A DNA stretch of 64,000 bases from Sporosarcina ureae (GCF_002109325.1 NZ_CP015348.1:3225501-3289500), one strand, 5' to 3'; shown: positions 52,110 to 61,855, counted from the stretch's first letter. Made by a program: numbers and translations. Notes: generated by a model from the sequence alone, not told the origin.

Positions 52110-54812
52110 TTAATCAGAGGGGTTGATGTTGGGTTCATTTTGATTTTGACCTTGTTCTCCTTGATTCCCTTGGTTTCCTTGTCCTTGATTGTTCTGACCT
52201 TGACCTTGACCTTGACCTTGATTTTGATCTTGGTTGTTTTGGTTATTGTCGTTCTCATTATTGTTCGAGTTGTTGCCATCTGGATTATTGGGGTTATTTT
52301 GATCCGATTGGTTTTGATCTTCATTATCGGATTCATTATCTGAATTCGAATCAGTATCTGATGGATCATCGTCCGGATTATTTTGATCATCCCCGTTATC
52401 GTCAGGCACAATGATTGGCTCGTCTTCAATTACTGGTTCATTTGCATCTTTTATCGATAGGCTAGCCGTTGCTGATCCGCTCGTATAGCCGCCCATATTG
52501 GCACTCACGTAGAATGTATAGCTCTTGCCGTATTCTACACCTGAATAGGTCGTCTGCTGATCAGAAGTAGTGGTAATACTTTGTGCTGCCCCACCATCGA
52601 CAGTGACGCTTACGTTGAACGTAGGACTTCCTAGGCTATCATACGTATTCGATACATCATAATTCCAATTCAATTGAACGGTGTTGGAATTTGCATCGAA
52701 TTGTGCGGTTAAACCTTCCGGACTTGGGATGGATATTTTTTCAGGTACTGCAGATCTGTCGGGCAGTGTTCCCCTGACAAATAATTCAGTACTAATCTGA
52801 TTGCGATACGTAAATGAACTCGCCAGCATGATAGGGTCACTGCCTTTGACGATATCCGCCTCTTCTACAGAGTCGGGTTGAGCGAATGTACCTGGATCTT
52901 TTGCGATTTTGCTCATGACATCACGGAAAAGATATTGTGGAACGTAACGTCCGTGCTCATATGTCGTGATAGGTAGATACTTACCATACCCGCCCCATGT
53001 TGAAATTGTATATTCGGTTGTATAACCTGTAAACCACGTATCAGGCACGTAATGACTTTTCATATTGTCTTTTTGCATTTTTTTAGCATCAAAATTTGTT
53101 GTACCAGTTTTTCCCGCAATATCCATATTACTGATATTTGCTCGAGTACCTGTTGCTTCATACTCGGTAAGGACATCACGCAATACATCTGTAATCATAT
53201 AGGCAGTAGAATCTTTCATTGCAGTTACAGGATCCGGACGTAAATTCTTTTCTGTTTTCCCGTCACGCAATACTAGTTTAGTTACGGCATGGGGTTTTGT
53301 GTAAATACCGCCATTACCGAAAGCAGCATATGCGCCTGCCATTTGGACTGTAGAGAATTCAGCTCCGCCACCTAGGGCATTAGATGAATCTATATTGTCA
53401 TACGTAAACCCAAGTTTATTCGCGAAGGCTTCTGCTTTCTTAGTTCCTACTTTTTCAAATGCCTTGACTGCCGGTACGTTTCTAGACCAATACAGTGCTT
53501 GTCGCATAGTTAATGTACCAAGGAATTTACCATCTGCGTTACGGATCTTATCACCCGATCCTTTATAACTGTATGGTTCATCAACTACTTTTTGTCCTGT
53601 AGACCAGTCTAGCTCTTCAATTGCGGGACCGTAAGACAAAATTGGCTTTATACTGGAGCCCGGTGCACGTTTTACTTCGGCGAAATTCAAATTTCGACCT
53701 GAATAGTTTCGTCCGCCACCAATTGCAACGATAGCGCTAGTTTTCGTATCCAGTACCGTCATACCTGCTTCCATTTCATCCGATTCATAATAACTCGGAT
53801 CATTGATGGCCGCTTCTACTGTTTCTTGTACTTTTGTATCAAGCGCTGTCTGCACTGTCACACCTTCAGATAGAAGATCAGCATAGCCAGCAGCTTCAAT
53901 TTCATCAAGTACCGCATCCACGTAAGCAGGATATTTACCGAATACTTCACGGTCTTCTTCTGCTAATAAAGTAGAAGTTACCGGTACTTTCTTTGCTTCA
54001 TTCATTTCAGCGGTGGTAATCTTGCCGTGACGTTCCATAAGAGTCAATACGATATTACGGCGTTTTTCTGCACGTTCAGGATGTTTAAACGGATTATAGC
54101 CGTTTGGAGACTGCGGCATACCTGCAAGCAAAGCCATTTCAGGTAATTCCAGTTCGCCTACTTTTTTTCCGTAGAAGAAGTTTGCACCTGTACCGATGCC
54201 ATAACGTGTACCTGACATTAAAACTTTATTAAAATACATTTCGAAAATTTCTTCTTTTGTATAATCTTTTTCCAATTTGTGCGCAAGCCATGCTTCTTGT
54301 GCTTTACGTTTCAACGTTTTTTCGTTTTTTAAGAAAGAGTTTTTAATGACTTGTTGCGTCAAAGTAGAGGCACCTTGTGCTCCAAATCCACTGCGGAAGT
54401 TGGCAACTACGGCTCCGCCAAGACGATAGAAGTCTATACCACCGTGTTTGAAGAAACGAACATCTTCCGTTGCTAGAATTGCGTCTTTCAACTGATCCGG
54501 GATTTCATCGTATGGTACAAATTCCCGTTTTTCAGCTCCGAACTTCATGAAAATATCGCCATCTTTTGTAAGGAAGTTTGACGTCAAAGGATCTTTTAAC
54601 AGTTCCTCATCTAGATCAGGCGCTGTACTTGCATAATAAGCAAATAAGGAAACGCCGCCAACTAATACTATAAGGAAAAGTGCTGCAATCCCCAGGAGAA
54701 TTTTCTTCCACAACTCTTTTGGGAACTTTCTTTGGGGCTGTTTTTGTCGTTCTGTTTTAACTGTTACTTGTTTCTTTCGTCTTTCCGTTCTCGAGTTTAT
54801 GTTATCACTCAT
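52110..54812 (-). CDS. ponA: Class A penicillin-binding protein 1A/1B
   Basis: This is a bifunctional peptidoglycan glycosyltransferase and transpeptidase. The 900-residue product has a basic cytoplasmic N-terminus, one membrane helix (about 33-56), a GT51 domain (EDVRFFKHGG near 118, GASTLTQQVIKN near 150), a transpeptidase domain with SSIKP (S-x-x-K, near 392), SRN (near 450) and KTGTTNFDA (near 577), a fibronectin type III-like domain (about 695-785), and a tail of about 100 residues rich in Asn, Gln, Asp and Gly with a (GQ)n stretch. It is divergent in direction from all genes around it except recU, with which it forms an operon. Confidence 0.96.
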   Translation of the reverse strand: MSDNINSRTERRKKQVTVKTERQKQPQRKFPKELWKKILLGIAALFLIVLVGGVSLFAYYASTAPDLDEELLKDPLTSNFLTKDGDIFMKFGAEKREFVPYDEIPDQLKDAILATEDVRFFKHGGIDFYRLGGAVVANFRSGFGAQGASTLTQQVIKNSFLKNEKTLKRKAQEAWLAHKLEKDYTKEEIFEMYFNKVLMSGTRYGIGTGANFFYGKKVGELELPEMALLAGMPQSPNGYNPFKHPERAEKRRNIVLTLMERHGKITTAEMNEAKKVPVTSTLLAEEDREVFGKYPAYVDAVLDEIEAAGYADLLSEGVTVQTALDTKVQETVEAAINDPSYYESDEMEAGMTVLDTKTSAIVAIGGGRNYSGRNLNFAEVKRAPGSSIKPILSYGPAIEELDWSTGQKVVDEPYSYKGSGDKIRNADGKFLGTLTMRQALYWSRNVPAVKAFEKVGTKKAEAFANKLGFTYDNIDSSNALGGGAEFSTVQMAGAYAAFGNGGIYTKPHAVTKLVLRDGKTEKNLRPDPVTAMKDSTAYMITDVLRDVLTEYEATGTRANISNMDIAGKTGTTNFDAKKMQKDNMKSHYVPDTWFTGYTTEYTISTWGGYGKYLPITTYEHGRYVPQYLFRDVMSKIAKDPGTFAQPDSVEEADIVKGSDPIMLASSFTYRNQISTELFVRGTLPDRSAVPEKISIPSPEGLTAQFDANSNTVQLNWNYDVSNTYDSLGSPTFNVSVTVDGGAAQSITTTSDQQTTYSGVEYGKSYTFYVSANMGGYTSGSATASLSIKDANEPVIEDEPIIVPDDNGDDQNNPDDDPSDTDSNSDNESDNEDQNQSDQNNPNNPDGNNSNNNENDNNQNNQDQNQGQGQGQGQNNQGQGNQGNQGEQGQNQNEPNINPSD
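52193..52222 (-). repeat. Hexanucleotide repeat in the ponA tail
   Basis: About five tandem TGACCT units encode alternating Gln-Gly in the low-complexity C-terminus of PonA. Since the unit is six bases, changes in copy number keep the frame and alter only tail length. Confidence 0.75.
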
Positions 54813-54836
54813 AATAGTTCCTGCCTTTCGCTCTCG

Positions 54837-55448
54837 TTAATCTGTCTTGCTCTTGATCCAATCCGCTACAGCTTGTATATAATCCAACCGGGGTTGATAA
54901 CCCGCATTGATCTCGATGGATCGTTGTTCGATTTCTACTAACGTAATAGACTTTCTTCCACCCTTTTCCATTCGTTGCCAAAGAGGATAGAATTCTTGAA
55001 ACGGTAGTAAGAAATATCGATCCAATAAAGTAAAGTTGACGATAAAAAAAGCCAGTCCTGATTGGTCAATCACTTGCTTCATATGTTGCACTTGATGCAA
55101 ATGAATGTTTTGCAATGGCAACGAAGTTTTATTTTTCGTTTCTTTTGCTTCAAAATCCACATAATAACCGTTCCAAATGCCATTATAGTCAGTCGTAGAA
55201 GGAGTACGGAAGTAGGCTTCTGTAATGACCGCAGCACTTCTTGCGGGATACCGCACGTTCACAATTTGTATAGGAACAGGCTTTTTATGGATGACAGCCA
55301 AACCATGCGCTAAATAGTATTCATTTGTATCATTTAGTTCGTCCTCTAATGACTTACCCCGATTACTAAAAGAGTAGTCAAACTTTTTCTTTTTTGAAGA
55401 AGATACGGGAGGAGTAAACTTTTTTCCGTTTGGATAACGTATCGCCAT
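54837..55448 (-). CDS. recU: Holliday junction resolvase RecU
   Basis: RecU cleaves Holliday junctions in recombination and chromosome segregation. The 203-residue product has the nuclease core GIWNGYYVDFEAKETKNK (D-x-E-x-K like) and HLHQVQHMKQ. ATG 55448 lies 8 nt after GAGGTGG; a GTG three codons earlier is too close. ponA starts 24 nt downstream, the conserved recU-ponA operon. Confidence 0.96.
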   Translation of the reverse strand: MAIRYPNGKKFTPPVSSSKKKKFDYSFSNRGKSLEDELNDTNEYYLAHGLAVIHKKPVPIQIVNVRYPARSAAVITEAYFRTPSTTDYNGIWNGYYVDFEAKETKNKTSLPLQNIHLHQVQHMKQVIDQSGLAFFIVNFTLLDRYFLLPFQEFYPLWQRMEKGGRKSITLVEIEQRSIEINAGYQPRLDYIQAVADWIKSKTD

Positions 55449-55648
55449 TGTGACCACCTCGTACTCTACATCATACCATACCCACTACTGGACGAGTTAC
55501 CGAAAGGAAGGTTTCAGGAGAACTAAAAGTAGTCGATTTCGTGACAGCTTGGAATGTTTGTTCGCAGAAAGTGGAGGTGTGTTCCTATATCTGATAAAAT
55601 GAATAGAAGTACGTTTTTAATGATAGACACTAAAGGAGTTTTCTATAG

Positions 55649-56026
55649 ATGAACAAGATAACAGATACAAAATTATTACTTACGATTTGTGATGAATGTG
55701 AGCAACGTTTTTACAGAATGAGAGAAACTGATCATGAACCCGATTTCTTTGGAGAAGTAAAACCATATGCGGATCGTAGCCACAAGGCCATTGCCGATTG
55801 GGCAGATGAAATGAAAGTATGGATTAAGAAAGAAAAACCTCTTTATGTACATGAGGTCCAAATCGATTCATTGAAAGATTCGATGACACAATTCGTCGTA
55901 CAATCTTTTTACAAAGCGACCGGTAAAAAGCGCTTTATCTTATCGATACGTGCAGCACGCTACACATTACAGACGGTTTTAGATGCGATGAACACAGATA
56001 AAGGAGTGGACCACGTGAATGAATAA
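55649..56026 (+). CDS. yppE: YppE family protein (DUF1798)
   Basis: The 125-residue helical protein matches YppE (123 in B. subtilis), known only as a helical-bundle structure. AAAGGAG precedes ATG 55649. It overlaps mrfA by eight bases, so both are probably in one unit. Function unknown. Confidence 0.85.
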   Translation: MNKITDTKLLLTICDECEQRFYRMRETDHEPDFFGEVKPYADRSHKAIADWADEMKVWIKKEKPLYVHEVQIDSLKDSMTQFVVQSFYKATGKKRFILSIRAARYTLQTVLDAMNTDKGVDHVNE

Positions 56027-58283
56027 ACACAGTATACCGGATACCATTCAAGAGCTATTTGCGGATTCTCGCTTTGGTCCTAATATCGCCTATATAGAAA
56101 CAGTAAAAGAGCAAGAGGCGGTCATCGCGGAGTTTCCTCCGAAGTTGCATCCTTCCATTCGGAAAGCTTTGGCGATGAAAGGTATTACACAGTTATACAG
56201 TCACCAGAGACAAGCGTTTGACTCAGTTAGCGAAGGGCACTCTATTACTGCCATTACACCGACTGCATCAGGAAAATCACTTTGTTATCATTTGCCTGTA
56301 TTGCAGTCGATTTTGGATGATCCATCTTCACGTGCACTGTACTTGTTTCCAACGAAAGCCTTGGCACAAGATCAACTAGCTGATTTACATGACTTGATTG
56401 AAGCGAGTGGAGAAACGATTTTAAGTCACACGTATGACGGCGATACCGCTCCAGGTTTACGAACGAAAGTCAGAAAATCAGGTCATATTATTTTGACGAA
56501 CCCCGACATGTTGCATTCAGCCATATTACCCCATCATACGAAATGGATTTCATTGTTCGAGAACTTGAAATATATTGTCGTAGATGAACTTCATACGTAT
56601 AAAGGTGTATTCGGTAGTCATGTGGCGCATGTTTTAAGAAGGTTGCAGCGCATTTGTAACTTTTACGGCAGTGATCCGATTTTCATTTGTACGTCTGCGA
56701 CGATTTCGAATGCAAAGGAACTGGCAGATAATTTAACGAACAAAGACATGGTATTGATCGATCAAAACGGAGCACCACGCGGCAAGAAGCATTTTGTTTT
56801 CTACAATCCACCCATCGTCCATGACGTGTTTGGTATACGTAGAAGTGCCGTGCTTGAAGTACGTGATTTAGGTGCGTTTTTATACCAGCGCCATATTCAG
56901 ACGATCATTTTTGCACGAAGTCGGGTGCGTGTAGAAATGCTTGTTACGTATATGAAAGAACTGACGAAGAAAAAGTTGTTTGATAAAACGGTCATGGGTT
57001 ATCGTGGCGGCTATCTTCCGTCAGAACGGAGAACGATTGAAAGTGGCTTAAAGAACGGCGATATTCGTACAGTAGTAAGTACGAATGCGCTAGAACTCGG
57101 TATTGATATTGGACAATTGCAAGCTTGTATTATGACAGGTTACCCGGGAAATATTGCGAGTGCCTTGCAACAAGCAGGTCGTGCGGGTAGACGTCAGGAA
57201 GACGCGTTAATTATTTATGTAGCGCAATCAATGCCGCTTGATCAGTATATTATTCAACACCCGCAATACTTGCTCGGACGGCAACCTGAAGAAATCCATA
57301 TTCATCCGGACAATATGTTGATTTTGATGGATCATTTAAAATGTGCTTCATTTGAATTGCCTTTTAGTTCCACTGAAACATACGGTGAGTTTGAAGTGCA
57401 GGAATTATTAGCATTTCTACAGAGCGAAGGAGTTTTATTACAAACGTCTGATAAATGGCATTGGATGACGGATCGTTTTCCAGCAGGCGAAATCAGTTTA
57501 CGTTCCGCATCGCAAGAAAATGTCATCATCATTGATCAAACATTTCCAAAAGAGACGCGCGTAATTGGAGAAATGGATCGTTTCAGCGCGATGACTTTAT
57601 TGCATGAAGAAGCCATTTATTTACATCAAGGGACGCAGTATCAAGTGGAGATGCTCGACTGGGAAGAAAAGAAGGCCTATGTAACGGTTGTTGATGTTGA
57701 TTATTTCACTGATGCAAATCTCGCAGTGGAATTGAAAGTTATAAGTGAAGACAAACGCATGGAAGACGGAGATCGAACACTAGCATATGGGGATTTAGCC
57801 GTGCTAGCGATTCCGACAATCTTCAAGAAAATAAAATTCGATACACATGATAATATCGGCTCAGGTCCAATTTCGTTACCTGCAGAAGAAATGCATACGT
57901 CAGGTACTTGGTTAACATTCGATGTACCAGAGGACTGGGAGAAATCGGACTTGACGGATGCCATGACTGCTGCAGCATACGTTATTCAGTCGTTAGTACC
58001 ATTATTTATTAAATGTGATCGCAACGATATTCACGTAGTTCCACAAGTGAAAGCGATTCATATGGAACGTCCTACATTCTTTATTTATGATAGTTATCCA
58101 GGTGGAATTGGATTAAGCGAGAATATTTACAGTCGTTGGCGAGAATTATTGATGCTATCTGCAGATCACGTGGCGGAGTGTCCATGTGAGTATGGATGTC
58201 CAGTATGTATCGGGGCACAGGAAGCAGGGCAGAAGGACAACAAACATCGAGCGCATAGTTTGCTGGCGGAGTTGGCGAAATGA
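56019..58283 (+). CDS. mrfA: DEAD/DEAH-box helicase MrfA (YprA)
   Basis: MrfA is a 3'-5' DNA helicase that, in B. subtilis, repairs mitomycin C damage with the exonuclease MrfB. The 754-residue product has Walker A TPTASGKSLCYH near 84, DELH box (VVDELHTY near 188), LYLFPTKALAQDQ, ELGIDIGQ, QQAGRAGRRQ and a C-terminal DUF1998-type zinc site (CPCEYGCPVC near 722-731). mrfB normally follows; here a terminator and an unrelated gene follow. Confidence 0.94.
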   Translation: MNKHSIPDTIQELFADSRFGPNIAYIETVKEQEAVIAEFPPKLHPSIRKALAMKGITQLYSHQRQAFDSVSEGHSITAITPTASGKSLCYHLPVLQSILDDPSSRALYLFPTKALAQDQLADLHDLIEASGETILSHTYDGDTAPGLRTKVRKSGHIILTNPDMLHSAILPHHTKWISLFENLKYIVVDELHTYKGVFGSHVAHVLRRLQRICNFYGSDPIFICTSATISNAKELADNLTNKDMVLIDQNGAPRGKKHFVFYNPPIVHDVFGIRRSAVLEVRDLGAFLYQRHIQTIIFARSRVRVEMLVTYMKELTKKKLFDKTVMGYRGGYLPSERRTIESGLKNGDIRTVVSTNALELGIDIGQLQACIMTGYPGNIASALQQAGRAGRRQEDALIIYVAQSMPLDQYIIQHPQYLLGRQPEEIHIHPDNMLILMDHLKCASFELPFSSTETYGEFEVQELLAFLQSEGVLLQTSDKWHWMTDRFPAGEISLRSASQENVIIIDQTFPKETRVIGEMDRFSAMTLLHEEAIYLHQGTQYQVEMLDWEEKKAYVTVVDVDYFTDANLAVELKVISEDKRMEDGDRTLAYGDLAVLAIPTIFKKIKFDTHDNIGSGPISLPAEEMHTSGTWLTFDVPEDWEKSDLTDAMTAAAYVIQSLVPLFIKCDRNDIHVVPQVKAIHMERPTFFIYDSYPGGIGLSENIYSRWRELLMLSADHVAECPCEYGCPVCIGAQEAGQKDNKHRAHSLLAELAK

Positions 58284-58289
58284 TTGAGG

Positions 58290-58322
58290 AGAGTTGGAGC
58301 TTTTGGCTTCGACTCTTTTTTA
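58290..58322 (+). terminator. Terminator of yppE-mrfA
   Basis: AGAGTTGGAGC (58290-58300) pairs with GCTTCGACTCT (58306-58316), TTTTG loop, then T residues. Confidence 0.85.
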
Positions 58323-58460
58323 TAAAACATCCATTCGAGTAAATAGAAATTTCAATTATTTTTAGTAATAATTACAACACCATTTACTATATCAAACTAT
58401 ATTCTGCTATTATGAGTATGTAGAGCTATTAAACTACTAAATAATAGGGGGTACAGACCA

Positions 58461-60662
58461 ATGAAGGAAAGAACATTCCGGAAGTTTGGCGCGACGTTTG
58501 TTGTCGCTAGTGCAGTAGTAGTAGCAGGGGCATCAGTTGGTGCAGCGGAGCAGTGGTATAGTGATGTGTCAAAGGAAAATACACATTATGCTGCAATTAA
58601 AGCTTTGACAGATCAAAACATTATCCAGGGGTATTCTGAAAATCTGTTTAAGCCAGGTAATTCAATTGAGCGTCGGCATGCGGCATTGATTTTAGCCAAG
58701 CTAGGCGACTTTGAAGAACCAACTAATGTAGGGGAAGTATTAAAAAAGTATAAAGACGTATCCGGTACTAGTTATTATGCAAAAGAGATGGCTACACTGA
58801 CGAATGCAAATGTGTTCAATGGTGATGAAAAAGGTAACTTCAATCCGACAGCAGCGCTTACGCGTCAGCAAATGGCTAACGTACTTGTGAAAGCGCTTAA
58901 TTTGGAAAAATATGATACGGGTGAAAAAGTTCAAATCAACTTATCGAATGTAGGAGAATCACATAAAAAAGGTGTGCAAATCATGGCGAACCTTGGTTTG
59001 ACAGATCAGCTAAATAACTTTAGACCGAATGAGCCTGTCACGCGCGGCGCATTTTCATCATTCATTCACCGAGCGCAGCAACTGCAACCAGAGTCAGACG
59101 ACTTTACATTGTCATTGATGCATATGAATGATACGCATGCGCGTGTAGCGGAAATGCCGAAAGCGATTACCGCTATTAAAGAAGTTCGAAACGAAAAGCC
59201 AGATGCATTGCTTCTTCACGGCGGAGATGTATTCTCAGGAACATTATATTTCTCAGAGTTTGAAGGACAAGCCGATCTAGAACTGATGAATTTAATGGGT
59301 CTAGATGCAATGGTATTTGGTAATCATGAATTTGATTTAGGGAATAGTGTAAACGGTCACGAATCATTGGCGAATTTTGTGAAAGGCGCTAATTTCCCTG
59401 TAATCAGTAGTAATATAGATTTCTCTAAAGATGCTCATTTGAAAAGCCTTGTAAGCAAAACAGACTTTACAAGCACACCGGCATTGGGAGAAATTCATAA
59501 AGGCTTGATTAAGGAAGTGAACGGAGAAAAGGTTGGAATCTTCGGATTGACGACTGAAAGCACAGCGTTCGTTGCTAGTCCAGGTGCTGTAGAGTTCTTG
59601 GATTATAAGGAGTCTGCTGAAAAAGCTGTAGCTTATTTTGAGAGCCAAGGTGTCAATAAAATTATTTCCGTAAATCATCTAGGCTTTGACAGTGATCCGT
59701 CTGTAGGGAATGATTTACTTCTCGCTCAAGCGGTTGAGGGTATCGATATTATCGTAGGTGGGCATTCACATACGAAACTATCTGAACCTGTTATTGTCGA
59801 TAAAAAAGCAAATGGAGATCAGAAGGACCCTACAGTCATTGTTCAAGCAGATCAGTACTTGACTCATCTAGGAACATTGGATGTAGAATTTGATAAAAAC
59901 GGTGTAATTACAGGACAAGCGGGTAAATTAATCAGCTTAAAAGATAAAGCGGATGACGCTGAAGCTGCGAAAGCACTTCTGAAGTATTCAGGTAAAATCG
60001 ATGAAACGTTTGGTAAGGAAATCGGTGCAACGTTAGAAGTAGATCTACCAAATCCGAGAAGTCGCGGAGAAGAAGGTCCGACTGACAGTGTGCGTGCCAA
60101 TGAAACAGCACTTGGCAACTTAGTAACAGACGGAATGCTCGAAAAAGCGAAAGAATATGATGCAAAAACGGTAATTGCTCTACAAAATGGTGGAGGTATT
60201 CGCAATCACTTGAATAAAGGGCCCGTTACAGTGGGCGCTGTAATTGAAGTACTACCATTTGGTAATACATTATCTCTTGTCACGCTGACAGGTGCAGAAA
60301 TTAAAAATACACTTGAGCATAGTGTGCGAAACTCTCCTAATGAAGAGGGCGGTTTCTTGCATATGTCTGGAATGAAAATGACATTTGACAGCAGTAAAAA
60401 ACCTGGTGAACGCGTTCAGACAATGCAAGTGAAAATGAATGGTGAGTATGTAAATATTGAGATGGATCAAGAGTATGTTGTGACAACGAATGCCTTTACA
60501 GCTAGGGGCGGAGATGGCTTCGAGTTACTTGGGGAAGCGTATGAAAAAGGTCGCGTAGTGGATCTGGGATTAGATGATTGGGTCAACTTGCGCGATCATA
60601 TGGTTAAGCTTGGAACAGTTAAGCCTGAGATTGAAGGACGCATTATTGATTTGAATAAGTAA
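58461..60662 (+). CDS. S-layer-homology-anchored 5'-nucleotidase
   Basis: The 733-residue exported protein has a signal peptide (about 1-29, ending AAE), three SLH repeats (about 30-210, e.g. YSDVSKENTHYAAIKALTDQ and FKPGNSIERRHAALIL) and a UshA-type metallophosphatase: MNDTHA (about 222), HGGDVFSG, FGNHEFDLG, VNHLGFD, VGGHSHTK, then a C-terminal nucleotidase domain with NGGGIRNHL and FTARGGDGF substrate loops. It should sit on the cell wall and release phosphate or nucleosides from nucleotides. AGGGGGTACAG precedes ATG 58461. Confidence 0.93.
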   Translation: MKERTFRKFGATFVVASAVVVAGASVGAAEQWYSDVSKENTHYAAIKALTDQNIIQGYSENLFKPGNSIERRHAALILAKLGDFEEPTNVGEVLKKYKDVSGTSYYAKEMATLTNANVFNGDEKGNFNPTAALTRQQMANVLVKALNLEKYDTGEKVQINLSNVGESHKKGVQIMANLGLTDQLNNFRPNEPVTRGAFSSFIHRAQQLQPESDDFTLSLMHMNDTHARVAEMPKAITAIKEVRNEKPDALLLHGGDVFSGTLYFSEFEGQADLELMNLMGLDAMVFGNHEFDLGNSVNGHESLANFVKGANFPVISSNIDFSKDAHLKSLVSKTDFTSTPALGEIHKGLIKEVNGEKVGIFGLTTESTAFVASPGAVEFLDYKESAEKAVAYFESQGVNKIISVNHLGFDSDPSVGNDLLLAQAVEGIDIIVGGHSHTKLSEPVIVDKKANGDQKDPTVIVQADQYLTHLGTLDVEFDKNGVITGQAGKLISLKDKADDAEAAKALLKYSGKIDETFGKEIGATLEVDLPNPRSRGEEGPTDSVRANETALGNLVTDGMLEKAKEYDAKTVIALQNGGGIRNHLNKGPVTVGAVIEVLPFGNTLSLVTLTGAEIKNTLEHSVRNSPNEEGGFLHMSGMKMTFDSSKKPGERVQTMQVKMNGEYVNIEMDQEYVVTTNAFTARGGDGFELLGEAYEKGRVVDLGLDDWVNLRDHMVKLGTVKPEIEGRIIDLNK

Positions 60663-60738
60663 TGCGTGTTCACTGAAAATCGTTAGTGCTTAATCTAACG
60701 GATTCGGAACATGTGAAGGAAACGTTAAAAAACATAGC

Positions 60739-60781
60739 AAATGAGGACGCAATTCACAGGTGAATTTGCGTCCTCATTTTT
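60739..60781 (+). terminator. Terminator after the nucleotidase
   Basis: AAATGAGGACGCAATTCA (60739-60756) pairs with TGAATTTGCGTCCTCATTT (one bulge), tetraloop CAGG, T tail. Confidence 0.92.
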
Positions 60782-60867
60782 GTCGTTGAATCAATATTTT
60801 CATTCTCCAGATTGATGAATTGTGTATGCAATAGTGCTGGCGGTCAGCCTGTTAATTGAAGGTTGGA

Positions 60868-60984
60868 ATGATTTTTTTCGTAAGTAGTTTTGAAATAAAT
60901 GAAAACGTTGAAGGCAAGAAAGTATTTTATGATAAAGTAGATTACAAAGGGATGGTTCCTTCAATGAATGGGCCAGATCAATGA
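60868..60984 (+). CDS. Short ORF, possible gene remnant (38 residues)
   Basis: An open frame from ATG 60868 (weak site GAAGGTTGG) gives a 38-residue product with mixed composition (FEINENVEGKKVFYDKVDYK). The stop overlaps the first copy of the GGGCCAGAT-type motif. It could be the end of a larger lost gene or a tiny cassette gene. I do not recognise it. The rest of the 344-nt gap between 60662 and 61007 holds only the terminator. Confidence 0.3.
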   Translation: MIFFVSSFEINENVEGKKVFYDKVDYKGMVPSMNGPDQ

Positions 60985-61006
60985 GAAAAGTTAAGGGGAT
61001 TGGGGT

Positions 61007-61195
61007 ATGTTAAAAAAGGTTGTTAAGTATTGGCTAACCACTTGTTTAATTTTCTTAGTACTTATAACTATTACGCAATGGATATTTGATCCAGAGATTA
61101 GATGGATTCAAAATATAATAGTCGCTGTTGTTGCATATTTATTTCTTATAGTGATTGATTTGATTATCAAGTCATTAGCAAAAGCTAGAAAATAA
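61007..61195 (+). CDS. Small two-helix membrane protein
   Basis: The 62-residue product has two membrane segments (about 7-27 and 35-55) around a short loop FDPEIRW and basic ends. AAGGGGATTGGGGT precedes ATG 61007. The array motif (TAACGATTCGGGCGC) follows 12 nt after the stop. Family unknown. Confidence 0.7.
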   Translation: MLKKVVKYWLTTCLIFLVLITITQWIFDPEIRWIQNIIVAVVAYLFLIVIDLIIKSLAKARK

Positions 61196-61207
61196 ATGTT
61201 TGGCTAA

Positions 61208-61222
61208 TAACGATTCGGGCGC
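61208..61222 (+). repeat. Array motif copy, variant
   Basis: TAACGATTCGGGCGC lies 13 nt after the stop of the small membrane protein gene. Variant of the consensus AACAATCGGGCCA. Confidence 0.5.
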
Positions 61223-61267
61223 TTACATGGAATAAGAGCTGAGTTTAAATAAAGGTTGGTGGGAGAC

Positions 61268-61843
61268 TTGAATCTAACATTTATAAGGCATGGTCAGGGA
61301 ATTCATACACTGAATCCCCCAGATAGCTTACGTATCAAAAATCCATCCTTAACACAGAAAGGCATAGAACAAGCCAAATTATTAAGGCGTCAGTTCCCTT
61401 TGTCAGAAAACGATTTTATTATTATAAGTCCAACGAGGAGAACGCTGCAAACAGCTCTTATTTGGAGTAACGATACACAGTGTAGAAAAATTATAGATCC
61501 AAGGGTATCACCTAGGATGTTTCCTCAAAAAACGGAGGGGCTGACGCTTCCGTGTGACGAAATTATGGAGATAGAAGACATTAGAAACGAATTCCCCATC
61601 TTTGCCTTGGGTGAACATTGGTCCACCGAATTATGGACCAATGGTATAAATACTATGCCTGATCGGGAATTCAAAGTTCTTGGTGAGCGATTTCTTGGTT
61701 GGTGTAAACAACAATCAAAGGGAAACGTCTATATTGTTTCTCATGATGGAACCATCACATCTTACCGAAAATTGATTTCGAATCGTTTATTTACGAGAGA
61801 TGACTTTCTAGATGATGGTGGTTGGATAAATGTTCTGTATTAA
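61268..61843 (+). CDS. Histidine phosphatase superfamily protein (PGM-like)
   Basis: The 191-residue product begins MNLTFIRHGQG, the phosphohistidine RHG motif of the phosphoglycerate mutase-like clan, and has SPTRRTLQTALI, and a second catalytic His in YIVSHDGTITSYRK. The substrate is unknown; it lacks the length and features of true PGM. TTG 61268 is near GGGAG; TTG 61256 and GTG 61259 are alternatives, so the start is uncertain. Confidence 0.85.
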   Translation: MNLTFIRHGQGIHTLNPPDSLRIKNPSLTQKGIEQAKLLRRQFPLSENDFIIISPTRRTLQTALIWSNDTQCRKIIDPRVSPRMFPQKTEGLTLPCDEIMEIEDIRNEFPIFALGEHWSTELWTNGINTMPDREFKVLGERFLGWCKQQSKGNVYIVSHDGTITSYRKLISNRLFTRDDFLDDGGWINVLY

Positions 61844-61855
61844 GCAATAGGGCCA
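61844..61855 (+). repeat. Array motif copy
   Basis: GCAATAGGGCCA begins directly after the stop of the histidine phosphatase gene; followed by CCATTTTCTTGAATGG, a small hairpin. Confidence 0.6.

Noticed and set aside
52193..52222. Possible CRISPR-like or regulatory tandem repeat
   Set aside because: Six-base units with no spacers, in frame in ponA; a coding low-complexity repeat.
52140..52343. Plus-strand hydrophobic frame opposite the ponA tail
   Set aside because: It is the antisense of Asn/Gln/Asp codons, which reads as Leu/Val/Ile; no ribosome site.
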